A stretch of DNA of 64,000 bases. Source: Actinomycetota bacterium. Its GTDB lineage: Bacteria; Actinomycetota; Actinomycetes; S36-B12. The translations under genes were made by a program, and so were the position numbers. How positions within the stretch are numbered: position 1 is the stretch's first letter; each line of letters begins with the position of its first letter. Positions 15,544 to 27,133 of this stretch are shown here, one piece after another. The stretch covers positions 1 through 64,000 of the forward strand of contig JAFMFD010000006.1 of the NCBI GenBank assembly GCA_017856385.1. The letters run 5' to 3'. A model generated the notes under the pieces. That model was not told the origin of the DNA and made no database searches. It was given only the letters and a program-made list of their open reading frames with translations.

Positions 15544-18438
15544 CTAGCCAGGTCCTGCCACGTCAGGCGAGAAGCCGTCCTGCTCGGCCCTGAGCCGGGC
15601 CTGCAGGTCCTCTGGTGAGAGGGGTCGGGCGAACAGGAACCCCTGGGCGAAGTCGCAGCCCATGCCGGTGAGCACCTCCCGCTGCCGGGATGTCTCGACC
15701 CCCTCCGCGAGGACCCGCAGCCCGAGGGCGTGGCCCATGGTCACGATCGCCTCGCACAGGGCCTGGCTGTCCCGTTCCGACGCGAGGGCGGTCACGAAGG
15801 TCTGGTCGATCTTCAGCAGGTCCACGTCGAGCGCCTGCAGGTAGGCCAGCGAGGAGAACCCAGTGCCGAAGTCGTCGATCGCGAAGCCGACCCCGGCGTC
15901 GCGGTAGGTGCGGAGGTTGCGACGGGCGGCGTCACTGGCGTTGAGCAAGGTGCCCTCGGTGATCTCCGCGATCAGGGCCGAGCCCGGGACCCCCTTCTCC
16001 TGCATGAAGGCGATCCGCCGTCGGTGGACGTCGTCCGGATCGCTGGCCTCGACAGGGGACAGGTTGAAGCTGACCGCGAAGTCGGGAGACATCCGACGCA
16101 GGTCGGTCACCAGATCGAGGACGCGGGCGAACACCCAGTCACCGATGACGGCGATCTGACCGCTCGACTCCGCCAGCGGGATGAAGCGCGCGGGGCTGAT
16201 CGACCCGAGCTCGGGATGCTCCCAGCGCACCAGGGCCTCAGCCTTGATCGTGCGGCCAGTCGTCAGGTCCACGACCGGCTGGAGCACGACGCGCAGCTCG
16301 TCGTTGCGGACGGCCCGGTGGAGGTCCTGGGTCAGCCGGGCGCGCTCGCGCGCCTGCTCCTGCATCGTGGGGGTGAAGTAGGTGTGCCGACCCCGGCCCC
16401 CCTCCTTCGCGGCGCGCAGCGCCTGGTTCGCGGAAGTCAGCAGTTCGGAACCGGTTCCGGCGTCGTCGGGGAAGACGGCGATGCCGATGCTGACGGTCAG
16501 CGGGACCTCCCGGCCGCCGAGGTGGAACGGCTCGGCCAGTGCGTCGGCTATTCGTGAGGTGACGCCGACCACGGACTCTGCGGAGGCGTCCTCGGTCAAG
16601 ATCGCGGCGAACTCGTCGCCACCGAGACGAGCGACCGTCTGGGGCTCGGGCACGGCATTGCGCAGCCGCAGGGCGGACTCCTTCAGCACGATGTCGCCGG
16701 CGCGGTGACCGAGGGACTCGTTGACGTCTCGGAATCGATCAATCCCCACGACCAGGAGAGCCACGCGACTGCCCGTCGAACGCGCCATCTCGACGGCCTG
16801 CGTCAGGCGGTCGTCGGCCAGCTGGCGTCCGGGCAGGCCCGTGATCAGGTCCTCCCGCATCGAGCCGATGGCGCTCAGCACGGCCACGTAGTGATTCAGC
16901 TCGTCGGCTTCGTTCGTCACGGCGGTGACCGTGACCGACTGCGCCGAGACGCGACCGTCATGGTCGCGGTTCACGAGATCACCCCGCCAGAAGCCGCTGC
17001 GGGCGACGCTGGAGCGCATGTCCGCGTAGACATCGTCGGAGGTCAGGTCCGAGCTGAGCAGGCTCAGAGAGTGTCCGCGCACCTCGTCGATGGTGTAGCC
17101 GGTGAGCTGGGTGAATCCTCGATTGACGTCGGTGATGGCACCAGCCGCGTCCATGATGATGACGCCGTCACGCGTGGAGTCGAAGACGCTCGCGCTCACC
17201 CGTACCTGGCTCTCCGCGGCTACCTCGTCCGTCACGTCGACGAGGTAGCCGTTGAGCAGAGCCTCGCCGGATGACTCGAGCACGGGTGAGGCGTCCGTCT
17301 GGAACCAGCGCGTCCGCCCATCGGCGGTGCGCATGCGGAAGCGGTCGTGCCATGGCGTGCCGTGGGCGTAGGACTCCAGCAGGTGGGTGGTCACCCGATC
17401 AAGGTCCTCCGGGGCGACCAGCGCCATCAGCGCTGCAGCGTCCTCGGCAACCTCGGCGGGCGCGACACCGAAGAGCGACTTCAGGCGCTCGCTTGCATAG
17501 GGGACGGCGAATGACCCGTCCGGACGCACCCGCACCTGGTAGAGCAGTCCGGGCGTCGCCTGGGAGAGGCTGGCCAGGCGGACGACGAGCTCGTTGCGTG
17601 CCTGGCGGCTGCCGACCTGGACGTACGCGAGGATGGCGAGCCCCACTGAGAGAAGGGAGCCCGCGATGGCGATCCCCAGAGACCCCGAGGCGTCGATGGG
17701 GTCCGGGAGGACCGCGACCTGCCAATCGGCCCCGAGGGGCTGGGCACCCAGCGTCACCGACCCGGCGTCGAACAGGGACTGATCGCCCCAGACGGGGGTG
17801 CCGTCGGCCGTCGTGCGGATCGCGAGGCGAGCGGGGTCGGCCCCGGCCAGGTCAGCCGCCCGGGAGAAGTACGCCTCGGCATCGATGACCACGCTCACCA
17901 GTCCCCAGGAAGGGACCGAGGGCAGGTCGACCGCCTCGCGGTAGGCCAGCCCGAGCCCACCCTGCACCAGCGGGAACGGGCCGAGCAGCCGGGGCTCGCC
18001 GGCGGCCAGCATCTCGCGGATCGGCTCCCACTGCTCCGGGATCGTCCGGAAGTCGAGTCCCAGCGCTGCCTCATTTCCCTCGATGGGCGCGACGAAGCGG
18101 ATGACGCTGTCGGGCGCGATCGAGATCGACCGGACCAGGGGCACCTCACGCAGGAGCTGCGTCATGAACTCCTGCGTGCTGTAGGGGGCGAGATTGCCGC
18201 TCTCGCTGACCACGTAGGCGCGCAGCGCATGGGCTATGCCGGTCGCCGCGATCGGTCGCTCGAGCTGCTGGACCGTCAGTTCGGCAGTCCGCCGGGCGGC
18301 ACCCTGGGCCTGGTTCGTCTGGTCCCGGATGGTGTCGACCGCCAGGACCGCCGTCGCCAGGAGGCCGAGCACCAAGACGAGGGCGGAGACGCCCCAGCGG
18401 ACCAGCCTTCGCGAGCGTGCTGTTCCGTGGGTCCCCAC
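15544..18438 (-). CDS. Membrane CHASE-PAS-PAS-GGDEF-EAL cyclic-di-GMP enzyme
   Basis: 964 residues from GTG 18438. A membrane helix at about 13-34 precedes an outer CHASE-like sensor (with GNEAALGLDFRTIPE), a second helix lies near 250-275, then two PAS domains (about 285-400 and 415-525), GGDEF (about 535-690) and EAL (about 705-950). The cyclase motif RLGGDEFAAIL is intact, but the RxxD inhibitory site upstream is replaced (PEPQ). The EAL half keeps EAL, EITEG, IDDFGTGFSSLAYL, LKID and AEGVET, so phosphodiesterase activity is likely. TAGCCT at 18445-18450 is 6 nt from the start, so the transcript may be leaderless. Divergent from another GGDEF gene. Confidence 0.92.
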   Translation of the reverse strand: MGTHGTARSRRLVRWGVSALVLVLGLLATAVLAVDTIRDQTNQAQGAARRTAELTVQQLERPIAATGIAHALRAYVVSESGNLAPYSTQEFMTQLLREVPLVRSISIAPDSVIRFVAPIEGNEAALGLDFRTIPEQWEPIREMLAAGEPRLLGPFPLVQGGLGLAYREAVDLPSVPSWGLVSVVIDAEAYFSRAADLAGADPARLAIRTTADGTPVWGDQSLFDAGSVTLGAQPLGADWQVAVLPDPIDASGSLGIAIAGSLLSVGLAILAYVQVGSRQARNELVVRLASLSQATPGLLYQVRVRPDGSFAVPYASERLKSLFGVAPAEVAEDAAALMALVAPEDLDRVTTHLLESYAHGTPWHDRFRMRTADGRTRWFQTDASPVLESSGEALLNGYLVDVTDEVAAESQVRVSASVFDSTRDGVIIMDAAGAITDVNRGFTQLTGYTIDEVRGHSLSLLSSDLTSDDVYADMRSSVARSGFWRGDLVNRDHDGRVSAQSVTVTAVTNEADELNHYVAVLSAIGSMREDLITGLPGRQLADDRLTQAVEMARSTGSRVALLVVGIDRFRDVNESLGHRAGDIVLKESALRLRNAVPEPQTVARLGGDEFAAILTEDASAESVVGVTSRIADALAEPFHLGGREVPLTVSIGIAVFPDDAGTGSELLTSANQALRAAKEGGRGRHTYFTPTMQEQARERARLTQDLHRAVRNDELRVVLQPVVDLTTGRTIKAEALVRWEHPELGSISPARFIPLAESSGQIAVIGDWVFARVLDLVTDLRRMSPDFAVSFNLSPVEASDPDDVHRRRIAFMQEKGVPGSALIAEITEGTLLNASDAARRNLRTYRDAGVGFAIDDFGTGFSSLAYLQALDVDLLKIDQTFVTALASERDSQALCEAIVTMGHALGLRVLAEGVETSRQREVLTGMGCDFAQGFLFARPLSPEDLQARLRAEQDGFSPDVAGPG

Positions 18439-18652
18439 ACGGCAAGGCTAGGCCGCGCGACTGAGGTCGGTCGCAGGTCTGCGGGCCATGACCGGTCACT
18501 TCTCCCCGGCTGACCGGCCCATGAAGACGGCATCGGGGCCTTCGCTCCGATACCGTCCAAAGGTTGGTGGGGCATCCGGGTCCGGTCCGTCACGCCGACC
18601 TGGGAAGCCCATGGGGGATCGAAGCCGCGAGGCGGGTCGGGGGTGGTGCAGC

Positions 18653-20827
18653 ATGAGGGCAGCGGCGTCGCCGTGGTCGGCCCTACCCGCACGCAGCGTC
18701 CTGCCCTGGAGCCTCGTGGTCCTGGGGGTCTACGCACTCGTCGGCGCTGCCACCCTCAGCATCGGCCAGTACGCGGGTCTGGCCTCACCGGTGTGGCCGG
18801 CCGCGGGCCTGGCCTTCGCCGTCGTCTACGAGTGGGGCTGGCGGATGGCCCCGGCCGTCGTCGCCGGCTCGTTCGTGGCGAACATCGTGACCCTCGCACT
18901 GACCGACTCGCTGACGATGACAGACGTCGGCGTGGCCTCGGCCATCGCCCTGGGTGCAGCACTGCAGGCGGTGGCGGCCTCCTGGCTCGTCGTGTGGACC
19001 GTCGGCCATCGGGCCTCGCTCTCCGGAGGGACCCAGATCGTCGCCTTCCTCCTTCTCGCCGGCCCTTTGGCCTGCCTCATCAACTCCACGGTGGCCACCG
19101 GGGCCCAGGTGGCGGCCGGGCTCGTCAGCATCGACAAGGCGCTGCTCGTGGGAGTCACGTGGTGGGCGGGAGATGCCATCGGCGTGGTCGTGTTCGCGCC
19201 CCTCGTCCTGATGCTCCTCCCGGGTCAGCGAGAGGTGTGGGCAGGGCGACGCGCTCGCGTCGCCATCCCGTCGCTGATCGGCGTCGCGCTGTTCGTGGGG
19301 TTCTTCGCGCAGGCCGATGTGCAGACCCGGGCCGAGCGCCAGCTGCTCGTCGCTGCGCTGGCCAGCGATGCTGCAGGTGAGCTCGAGCGCAATGTGGCGC
19401 TCCACCAGGAGGTCCTGGAGGGCATGAGCAGCTTCTTCAAGTCGTCGCAGTTGGTCGATGTCGAGGAGTTCTCCACATACGCGTCGGGTGCCCTGGAGCG
19501 GTTCCCGAACCTGCAGGCCCTCTCGTGGAATCCCCTGCTCGCCGCAGAGGAACTCGTCGCATTCGAGCAGAACCAGCGCGTCGAGCAGGGCTTGGATGGC
19601 TACACGGTGACGGAGCGCAACGCGAACGGCGAGCTCGTGCCGGTGGGCCCGCGCGAGGAGTACGTCGTGGTTGCCTACATCGAGCCCATCGCGGGCAACG
19701 AGCAGGCCCTCGGGTTCGACATCAACTCCAACCCTGCGCGGCAGGAGGCGATCGCGCGTGCGCGGGAGCTCGGGGTGGCGGCGGCGACCGCGCCTATCGA
19801 CCTGATCCAGGAGGCCGGGACGCAGAAGGGGATGCTCGCTCTCGTCCCGGTGTACGAGGGAGGCGAGCGGCCGAGCGATCCGGCCGGCCAGCGTGCGGCG
19901 CTGCGGGGATTCGCGGTGGGGGTCTATCGCCTCGGGGACCTGCTCAATGACACGTTCAGCGGGCCGGGTTGGCGAAACGTGCAGGTGGAACTGGTCGACG
20001 TGACCGACCCGGCATCGCCCGAGGAGGTCGCCGTGCGGGTCGCACCGGACCCGCCCACCGTGGACCTGACGGCGACCGATGGATCCACGACGGCCGGTGA
20101 CGAGTTCTCGGTCTACGGGCGGAACTGGCGCGTCGAGGTCACGCCCACCAGCGGCGCCCTGGCGAATCCGACCCGCGCTGTGGCCTCGAGCATCGATGTG
20201 CTGGGCCTGGTCCTGCTGACGCTCCTGCAGGCCTTCATCCTCCTGGTCACCGGCAACGAGCGGGCGGCCGTGCGCCGGGCGGAGGATGCCAGCGTCGAGG
20301 CGAGCACCGACGAGCTCACCGGCCTGCAGAACCGCCGTGCCTTCATGCGCACCCTCACCCGAGTCGGGGAGCGAACGCTGCAGGACAGCTCCTCCGACGT
20401 GCTCCTCTACATCGATCTCGACCGGTTCAAGTCGGTCAACGACCACGGTGGCCACGAGGCCGGGGATCGGCTGCTCCAGGCCGTCGCGCGCGCCCTTCGG
20501 GTGACCGTCCGCAGCCGTGACGTCGTCGCGCGCCTGGGCGGTGATGAGTTCGCAGTCATCCTCAACAACTGCGACATGGAGCGTGGCGTCACCATCGCCC
20601 ACACTCTGGTCACGACGATCTCCGCGCAGTCGGTCAGCAGCGACGCCGGCCCGCTGTCGGTCGGCGTCAGCATCGGGGTCGTGCTCATCGACCCTGCATT
20701 GCCCATCGACATCGACGAGCTGGTGCGGCGGGCGGACAACGCCTGCTACACGGCCAAGAACCGTGGCGGTGGCGTTTTCGTTCACCCCGTGGCAGCTGTG
20801 AGCGAGGGGCTCTCCCCTCAGGCCTGA
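18653..20827 (+). CDS. MASE1-CHASE-GGDEF diguanylate cyclase
   Basis: 724 residues from ATG 18653 (a longer frame to 18488 exists but lacks support). About eight membrane helices in residues 15-240 form a MASE1-like sensor (SPVWPAAGLAFAVVYEWGWR, WWAGDAIGVVVFAPL). An outer CHASE-like domain follows (GNEQALGFDINSNPAR), then another helix near 560 and a C-terminal GGDEF domain. The active-site RLGGDEFAVIL is intact and the inhibitory RSRD (RxxD) sits five residues before it, so feedback inhibition by c-di-GMP is expected. There is no EAL domain. It shares a 214-bp divergent promoter region with the GGDEF-EAL gene, and ends 10 bp inside the convergent NUDIX gene. Confidence 0.92.
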   Translation: MRAAASPWSALPARSVLPWSLVVLGVYALVGAATLSIGQYAGLASPVWPAAGLAFAVVYEWGWRMAPAVVAGSFVANIVTLALTDSLTMTDVGVASAIALGAALQAVAASWLVVWTVGHRASLSGGTQIVAFLLLAGPLACLINSTVATGAQVAAGLVSIDKALLVGVTWWAGDAIGVVVFAPLVLMLLPGQREVWAGRRARVAIPSLIGVALFVGFFAQADVQTRAERQLLVAALASDAAGELERNVALHQEVLEGMSSFFKSSQLVDVEEFSTYASGALERFPNLQALSWNPLLAAEELVAFEQNQRVEQGLDGYTVTERNANGELVPVGPREEYVVVAYIEPIAGNEQALGFDINSNPARQEAIARARELGVAAATAPIDLIQEAGTQKGMLALVPVYEGGERPSDPAGQRAALRGFAVGVYRLGDLLNDTFSGPGWRNVQVELVDVTDPASPEEVAVRVAPDPPTVDLTATDGSTTAGDEFSVYGRNWRVEVTPTSGALANPTRAVASSIDVLGLVLLTLLQAFILLVTGNERAAVRRAEDASVEASTDELTGLQNRRAFMRTLTRVGERTLQDSSSDVLLYIDLDRFKSVNDHGGHEAGDRLLQAVARALRVTVRSRDVVARLGGDEFAVILNNCDMERGVTIAHTLVTTISAQSVSSDAGPLSVGVSIGVVLIDPALPIDIDELVRRADNACYTAKNRGGGVFVHPVAAVSEGLSPQA

Positions 20828-21387
20828 GCCCCTCTGGCCCGCCATCGACCCAGCAGGGCGAGCGCAGCGACCGAGTGCGAGTCCGTCATCGCCCCGCGCT
20901 CCACCAGGGACCACACCTCGTCCTCGGTGAACACTCCCGTGCGCATGTCCTGCTCCTCGACCTCGCGTCGATGGGGCACCGACGTCAGATCGAGTGCGAG
21001 GAAGACATGGAACCCGCCGGACGAGCGCCCGTATCCCGCATGCAGGTAGCCCAGCACATGCCACTGCGCCGCCTCGAGCCCGGCCTCCTCGGCGAGCTCG
21101 ATCGCGGCCACCTCGGCGGGAGTGATGTCCGCGGGCTGAGCCACCGAGCCCTGCGGGAACTCCCACAGGCGCCGACCGACGGGGTACCGGAACTGCTCGA
21201 CCAGGTGGAAGCGCTCGCCGTCGAAGGGGATCACGAGTGCGAACTCGCGGCTGTGCGTGACGGCATACAGGCCTACCGATCCGTCACGGCGCTCGACGGT
21301 GTCCTCCGTCAGCGACATCCAGGCGTTCTCATAGACAACGCGACGCTCGAGGCGCCGCACGTCGTCCTCCTGCGGGGGCGGATCCAT
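20818..21387 (-). CDS. NUDIX hydrolase, ADP-ribose pyrophosphatase-like
   Basis: 189 residues. Layout fits ADP-sugar pyrophosphatases: RRVVYENAWMSLTEDTVERRDG at the N-terminus, VEQFRYPVGRRLWEFPQGS, then the NUDIX helix PAEVAAIELAEEAGL. The helix keeps both Glu of the EE pair, but the conserved Arg of RExxEE is Ile here (AIELAEE), which could weaken activity or mark a subgroup. HAGYGRSSGGFHVFLA follows as the substrate loop. The 3' end overlaps the convergent cyclase gene by 10 bp. Probably housekeeping clean-up of ADP-ribose or related nucleotides. Confidence 0.85.
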   Translation of the reverse strand: MDPPPQEDDVRRLERRVVYENAWMSLTEDTVERRDGSVGLYAVTHSREFALVIPFDGERFHLVEQFRYPVGRRLWEFPQGSVAQPADITPAEVAAIELAEEAGLEAAQWHVLGYLHAGYGRSSGGFHVFLALDLTSVPHRREVEEQDMRTGVFTEDEVWSLVERGAMTDSHSVAALALLGRWRARGAQA

Positions 21388-21445
21388 CCACGCATGAAAC
21401 CACGCACTCCCGCTACGCGCTCCCGCCGCGCACTACCGTGCTGTC

Positions 21446-22372
21446 ATGCGAGCCAACGCGACGACGGGCAATGCCCTGCGCCTCGAGCTCGGCGAGGGAC
21501 CGGTCTGGGATGCCGATCGCGGCGAGGTCCTGTGGGTCGACAGCGAGGCGGGACTTGTCCTGCGCGGCGACCTCGACGGCGATGCACTGGTCGTGCTCGA
21601 CTCGCGCGACTGGGGGGAGAGCGTGGGCTCCGTCACCCCGGCCCGGGACGGCGGGATGCTGGTGGCGGGCGAGCACCACGTGCACGTCGTCGATGCGTCC
21701 GGGCGTGTCGATGAGTCGATCCGCATACTCCCCGAGGGGCAGCGCAGTCGACTCAACGACGGGTCCGTGGATCCGGCGGGGCGCTTCCTCGTGGGGAGCG
21801 TGCGCCTGGACGATCGGGTCGGGATGGAGTGCCTGTGGTCGGTGTCAGCGGACCGCGTCGTGCGCAGGGTGGTCGACGGCATCACGGTGAGCAACGGACT
21901 GGGCTTCTCGCCCGATGGCTCGACGATGTACTACGTCGAGACGCGCCCGGGGACGATCCTGGCGTTCGACTACGACGTCGACACGGGCGAGGCGACCGGT
22001 CGTCGCGAGGTCCTGGCCTGCGGTGGCACGCCCGATGGCCTCGCGGTCGACACCGAGAGCTGCCTGTGGGTGGCGTTCTTCGGCGAGGGCCAGGTGCGCA
22101 GGATCTCGCCGCGAGGGCAGGTGCTCGAGGTGATCGAGGTCGACGCGCCCAACGTGACGTGCCCGGAGTTCGTCGGACCCTACCTGGACCGCCTTCTCAT
22201 CACGACGGCGCGCTACCGCATGAGCGCGGAGCACCTGAGGACGAGCCCGCTCGCGGGTGCGGTGTTCATCGCCGATGCGTCCGTGCCGGGCCTGCCGGTC
22301 GGCTCGTGGGGCGGCGCGACAGGTGGCCGAGGCGAGGAGCATGCAGCAGGGAAAGTGGAGGGAACGCCATGA
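21446..22372 (+). CDS. SMP-30 / gluconolactonase-family lactonase
   Basis: 308 residues. A six-bladed propeller lactonase: GEGPVWDADRGEVLWVD at the start supplies the metal-binding Glu, RLNDGSVDPAGRFLVG the Asn/Asp, VSNGLGFSPDGSTMYYVET the next ligands, and GTPDGLAVDTESCLWVAFFG the catalytic Asp. Members hydrolyse sugar lactones in a Ca/Zn-dependent way. TACCGT at 21434-21439 lies 6 nt before the ATG, a leaderless promoter pattern. The stop overlaps the flavin oxidoreductase start by 4 nt (ATGA), so the two act together, perhaps in sugar or lactone catabolism. Confidence 0.9.
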   Translation: MRANATTGNALRLELGEGPVWDADRGEVLWVDSEAGLVLRGDLDGDALVVLDSRDWGESVGSVTPARDGGMLVAGEHHVHVVDASGRVDESIRILPEGQRSRLNDGSVDPAGRFLVGSVRLDDRVGMECLWSVSADRVVRRVVDGITVSNGLGFSPDGSTMYYVETRPGTILAFDYDVDTGEATGRREVLACGGTPDGLAVDTESCLWVAFFGEGQVRRISPRGQVLEVIEVDAPNVTCPEFVGPYLDRLLITTARYRMSAEHLRTSPLAGAVFIADASVPGLPVGSWGGATGGRGEEHAAGKVEGTP

Positions 22373-23400
22373 GATTCGCCATGTCCTTCAGCAACATCGC
22401 GCCACGTGACGGCAGCCTCACATGGGCGCAGATGGCCCGTGACATGGTCCAGATGGCGCCCGAGATCGAGGACCTCGGCTTCGACGGCATCCACGTCCTC
22501 GAGCATCACTTCCAGCGCGACGGGTGGAACCCGTCGCCACTGCTGTTCCTCGCGGCGCTGTCGTCCGTCACGAACCATGTCCGACTGGCCACCGACATCC
22601 TCCTCGCCACCCTCTACAACCCGGTGAAGCTCGCCGAGGACGTCGCGGTGCTGGACAACCTCAGTGGAGGCCGGGTCACGCTGGGGATCGCCCCGGGATA
22701 CGTCACGGAGGAGTTCGCCGGACTCATGGTCCCGTTCGAGGGGCGCGCGCGCCGCTTCGAGGAGGTGGTCGACATCCTGCAGGCGGCCTGGACCCAGGAG
22801 ACGTTCAGCTACGAGGGCGAGTTCTTCACGGTACCGCCGACGAGTCTGACCCCCAAGCCGCTGCAGGCGCCGCATCCCCCGCTCTGGTACGGAGTCTCCG
22901 GCCCCGTGATGATGCAGCGTGCTGCGCGTCGTGGTGCGGTCCTCGTGGGCTCGCCCCGGCACACGGTGCCTGAGCTCGCCGAGCACTACGCGACGTTCGA
23001 GCGGGCATGCGGCGAGGTCGGCCGCACCTCGGCGGAGCGGCCCATCGGCCGGGGCCTGTTCATCGCTCCCACCAGGGAGGAGGCGGTCGCGATCGCCGGC
23101 CCCGGGGTGACGCACCTCTTCCGCGAGCTCTACGGCCGCAAGTCCGCCGAGGGGGCCCGCGTGCTGCGCTCCGATGACGGATCCGTCGTCACGGACGCAT
23201 CGACCGTCGACTTCGAGAAGTTCCAGGAGCGGTACATCATCGGAAGCCCCGATGACGCGCATCAGCGGATCGCGCAGCTGCGCGACGAGGTGGGCATGAC
23301 CGAGCTTGTGGCATGGACGCAGATGCCCTTCGTGACCAAGGAGCAGACGCTGTCGTCCGCGCGGCTGCTCGCCCGTGAGGTCATGCCCGCCTTCCGCTGA
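22369..23400 (+). CDS. LLM-class flavin-dependent oxidoreductase
   Basis: 343 residues from ATG 22369, with GGAGGG upstream and ATGA coupling to the lactonase. Luciferase-like TIM-barrel marks: DGIHVLEHHFQRDGWNPSPLLFLAAL, then DVAVLDNLSGGRVTLGIAPG, PHPPLWYGVSG and the late IIGSPDDAHQRI. Such enzymes use FMN or F420. Which one cannot be told from sequence by eye. Substrate unknown; the partner suggests oxidation of a lactone- or sugar-derived compound. Confidence 0.88.
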   Translation: MRFAMSFSNIAPRDGSLTWAQMARDMVQMAPEIEDLGFDGIHVLEHHFQRDGWNPSPLLFLAALSSVTNHVRLATDILLATLYNPVKLAEDVAVLDNLSGGRVTLGIAPGYVTEEFAGLMVPFEGRARRFEEVVDILQAAWTQETFSYEGEFFTVPPTSLTPKPLQAPHPPLWYGVSGPVMMQRAARRGAVLVGSPRHTVPELAEHYATFERACGEVGRTSAERPIGRGLFIAPTREEAVAIAGPGVTHLFRELYGRKSAEGARVLRSDDGSVVTDASTVDFEKFQERYIIGSPDDAHQRIAQLRDEVGMTELVAWTQMPFVTKEQTLSSARLLAREVMPAFR

Positions 23401-23403
23401 CCG

Positions 23404-23444
23404 CGCTGCCCGTGCAGCCGCCTACACCGGCTGCAGGGGCAGCG
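23404..23444. terminator. Bidirectional hairpin between convergent genes
   Basis: A 17-bp stem with one mismatch (23404-23420 with 23428-23444) and a 7-nt loop lies just past the flavin oxidoreductase stop and reaches into the last codons of the thpR-like gene. It probably terminates both. Confidence 0.75.
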
Positions 23445-23970
23445 AGGCGACGATCCGGTGCACCGGCTGCGCTCCGCCGGAGGACCGCACGAGATGCAGC
23501 TCGTCGATGTCCCACGCCGGCCCGCGGTACGCCGCGAGCGCGTGCACGAGCACGTCGGGTGACCCGGCACGCAGCCGTGCGATCGTCAGATGCGGTCGCC
23601 ATGCTCGGCGGTCGGGCACCACGCCGGTCCCGCGCACTAGGGCCGGAATGGACCGGGCGACCCCGGCGAGCGTGTCGAGGGCCGGGCTGTCCTCCAGCCC
23701 GATCCACAGCACCTGCCGGCCGAACGCTCCTGCGCCGGCGAGCCGGGCCTGCGCGATCGACGGCTGCTGCTCGAGGGGAGCAAGGTGCTCGGCGACGTCC
23801 TCGTCGACGTCCTCGTCCGGGTCACCCATGAAGGCGAGCGTCACGTGCCAGCGCTCGGGCGATGTCCAGCGGATCGATCGCTCGGGAACGTGGCGTCGCA
23901 CGTCGGTGAGCAGGTCGTGCAGGTGCTCGATGACGGTGAGCGGGGGAACCACCGCCACGAACAGGCTCAC
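23422..23970 (-). CDS. thpR: RNA 2',3'-cyclic phosphodiesterase (LigT / 2H family)
   Basis: 182 residues from a GTG start. The two catalytic HxT motifs of the 2H superfamily are present: WHVTLAFMG near residue 43 and WRPHLTIAR near 128. The family opens 2',3'-cyclic phosphates on RNA ends and can ligate tRNA halves in vitro. Near-normal length. The aldo-keto reductase gene lies 9 nt upstream on the same strand, so co-transcription is likely but the link is probably not functional. Confidence 0.9.
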   Translation of the reverse strand: MSLFVAVVPPLTVIEHLHDLLTDVRRHVPERSIRWTSPERWHVTLAFMGDPDEDVDEDVAEHLAPLEQQPSIAQARLAGAGAFGRQVLWIGLEDSPALDTLAGVARSIPALVRGTGVVPDRRAWRPHLTIARLRAGSPDVLVHALAAYRGPAWDIDELHLVRSSGGAQPVHRIVASLPLQPV

Positions 23971-23979
23971 CTGCTGCTG

Positions 23980-24957
23980 CTACGCAGACGCCTCGTCGAG
24001 GTCGGCGATCTCCTCGGCGGACAGCGTGAGGGTCGCCATCGGCACCAAGTCGGCGAGCTGCTCGGGCGTGCGAGCGCTGGCCAGCGGTGCAGCGACGCCC
24101 GGGCGCGTGAGCAGCCACGCGAGCGCGACGGCGCTCACCGGGCAGTCATGCGCGGCCGCGGCACGATCGAGGGCAGCGAGCACGCGCTCCCCGCGCTCGT
24201 CGAGATACACCACGGCGCCTTTCGCGCGCATGCTGTCGACCTCCACGCCGGGGCGGTACTTGCCGGACAGGAAGCCCTTAGCGAGCGCGTAGTAGGGCAG
24301 GAAGGACAGCCCGAACTCCTCGACGACGGGCTGCAGGTGCTGCTCGTACTTCGTGCGCTCGACGAGGTTGTAGAGGTCCTGCACGGCGACGAAGGGGGCG
24401 AGCCCGTGCTCGCGCTGCAGGCGCAGTGCCTCTGCAAGGCGTGCGGGAGTGAAGTTCGACGCGGCGATGTGACGCACCGTGCCGGCCTGCACCAGCTCGT
24501 CGAAGGCCTGCAGGTAGTCGAGCATCGGCACGGTCTCGTCGTCCTCGTGCGCGTAGTAGAGGTCGATGTAGTCGGTGCCGAGACGCTCGAGCGAGTCATC
24601 CAGCGCAGCACGGATGTTGTCCGGTGCCAGTCCGGCACGCGCCGGGAGCTTCGCCACCTTGGTGGCGATGATGAGGTCCGCGCGGCGTCCGCGGTCGGCA
24701 AGCCAGGCGCCCATGATGCGCTCGGAGTCGCCGCCGGTGTTGCCGGGGATCCAGTGCGAGTAGGCGTCGGACGTGTCGATGAAGTTGCCGCCGAGTCCGA
24801 CGTAGGCGTCCATCAGCGCGAAGGACTCGTGGTGATCGGCCGTCCAGCCGAAGACATTGCCGCCGAAGCACAGCGGGGAGACTGTCAGGTCGGTTGCGGC
24901 GAGGCGGCGCGTGGGTGCGAGGGGCAGGGCATCGGTGGCGGTCGGCATGGACGCCAT
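23980..24957 (-). CDS. Aldo/keto reductase
   Basis: 325 residues. The catalytic tetrad is visible: Asp and Tyr in FIDTSDAYSHW, Lys in IATKVAKLP, and His in LYYAHEDD. The C-terminal NADPH-binding loop ends LASARTPEQLADLV. It belongs to the YdjG/IolS-like branch rather than the sugar reductases. ATG 24957 is used, and 24948 is possible. Cytosolic NADPH-dependent carbonyl reduction is expected; physiological substrate unknown. Stands at the 5' side of the thpR gene. Confidence 0.9.
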   Translation of the reverse strand: MASMPTATDALPLAPTRRLAATDLTVSPLCFGGNVFGWTADHHESFALMDAYVGLGGNFIDTSDAYSHWIPGNTGGDSERIMGAWLADRGRRADLIIATKVAKLPARAGLAPDNIRAALDDSLERLGTDYIDLYYAHEDDETVPMLDYLQAFDELVQAGTVRHIAASNFTPARLAEALRLQREHGLAPFVAVQDLYNLVERTKYEQHLQPVVEEFGLSFLPYYALAKGFLSGKYRPGVEVDSMRAKGAVVYLDERGERVLAALDRAAAAHDCPVSAVALAWLLTRPGVAAPLASARTPEQLADLVPMATLTLSAEEIADLDEASA

Positions 24958-24982
24958 TGTGCACCTGTCTAGACGAGTCGCG

Positions 24983-27120
<2,138 letters not shown>

Positions 27121-27133
27121 GCCGGTGACGGCC

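Noticed and set aside
18785-21166. 793-residue minus-strand open frame
   Set aside because: Antisense to the MASE1-GGDEF gene; shadow of biased codon use.
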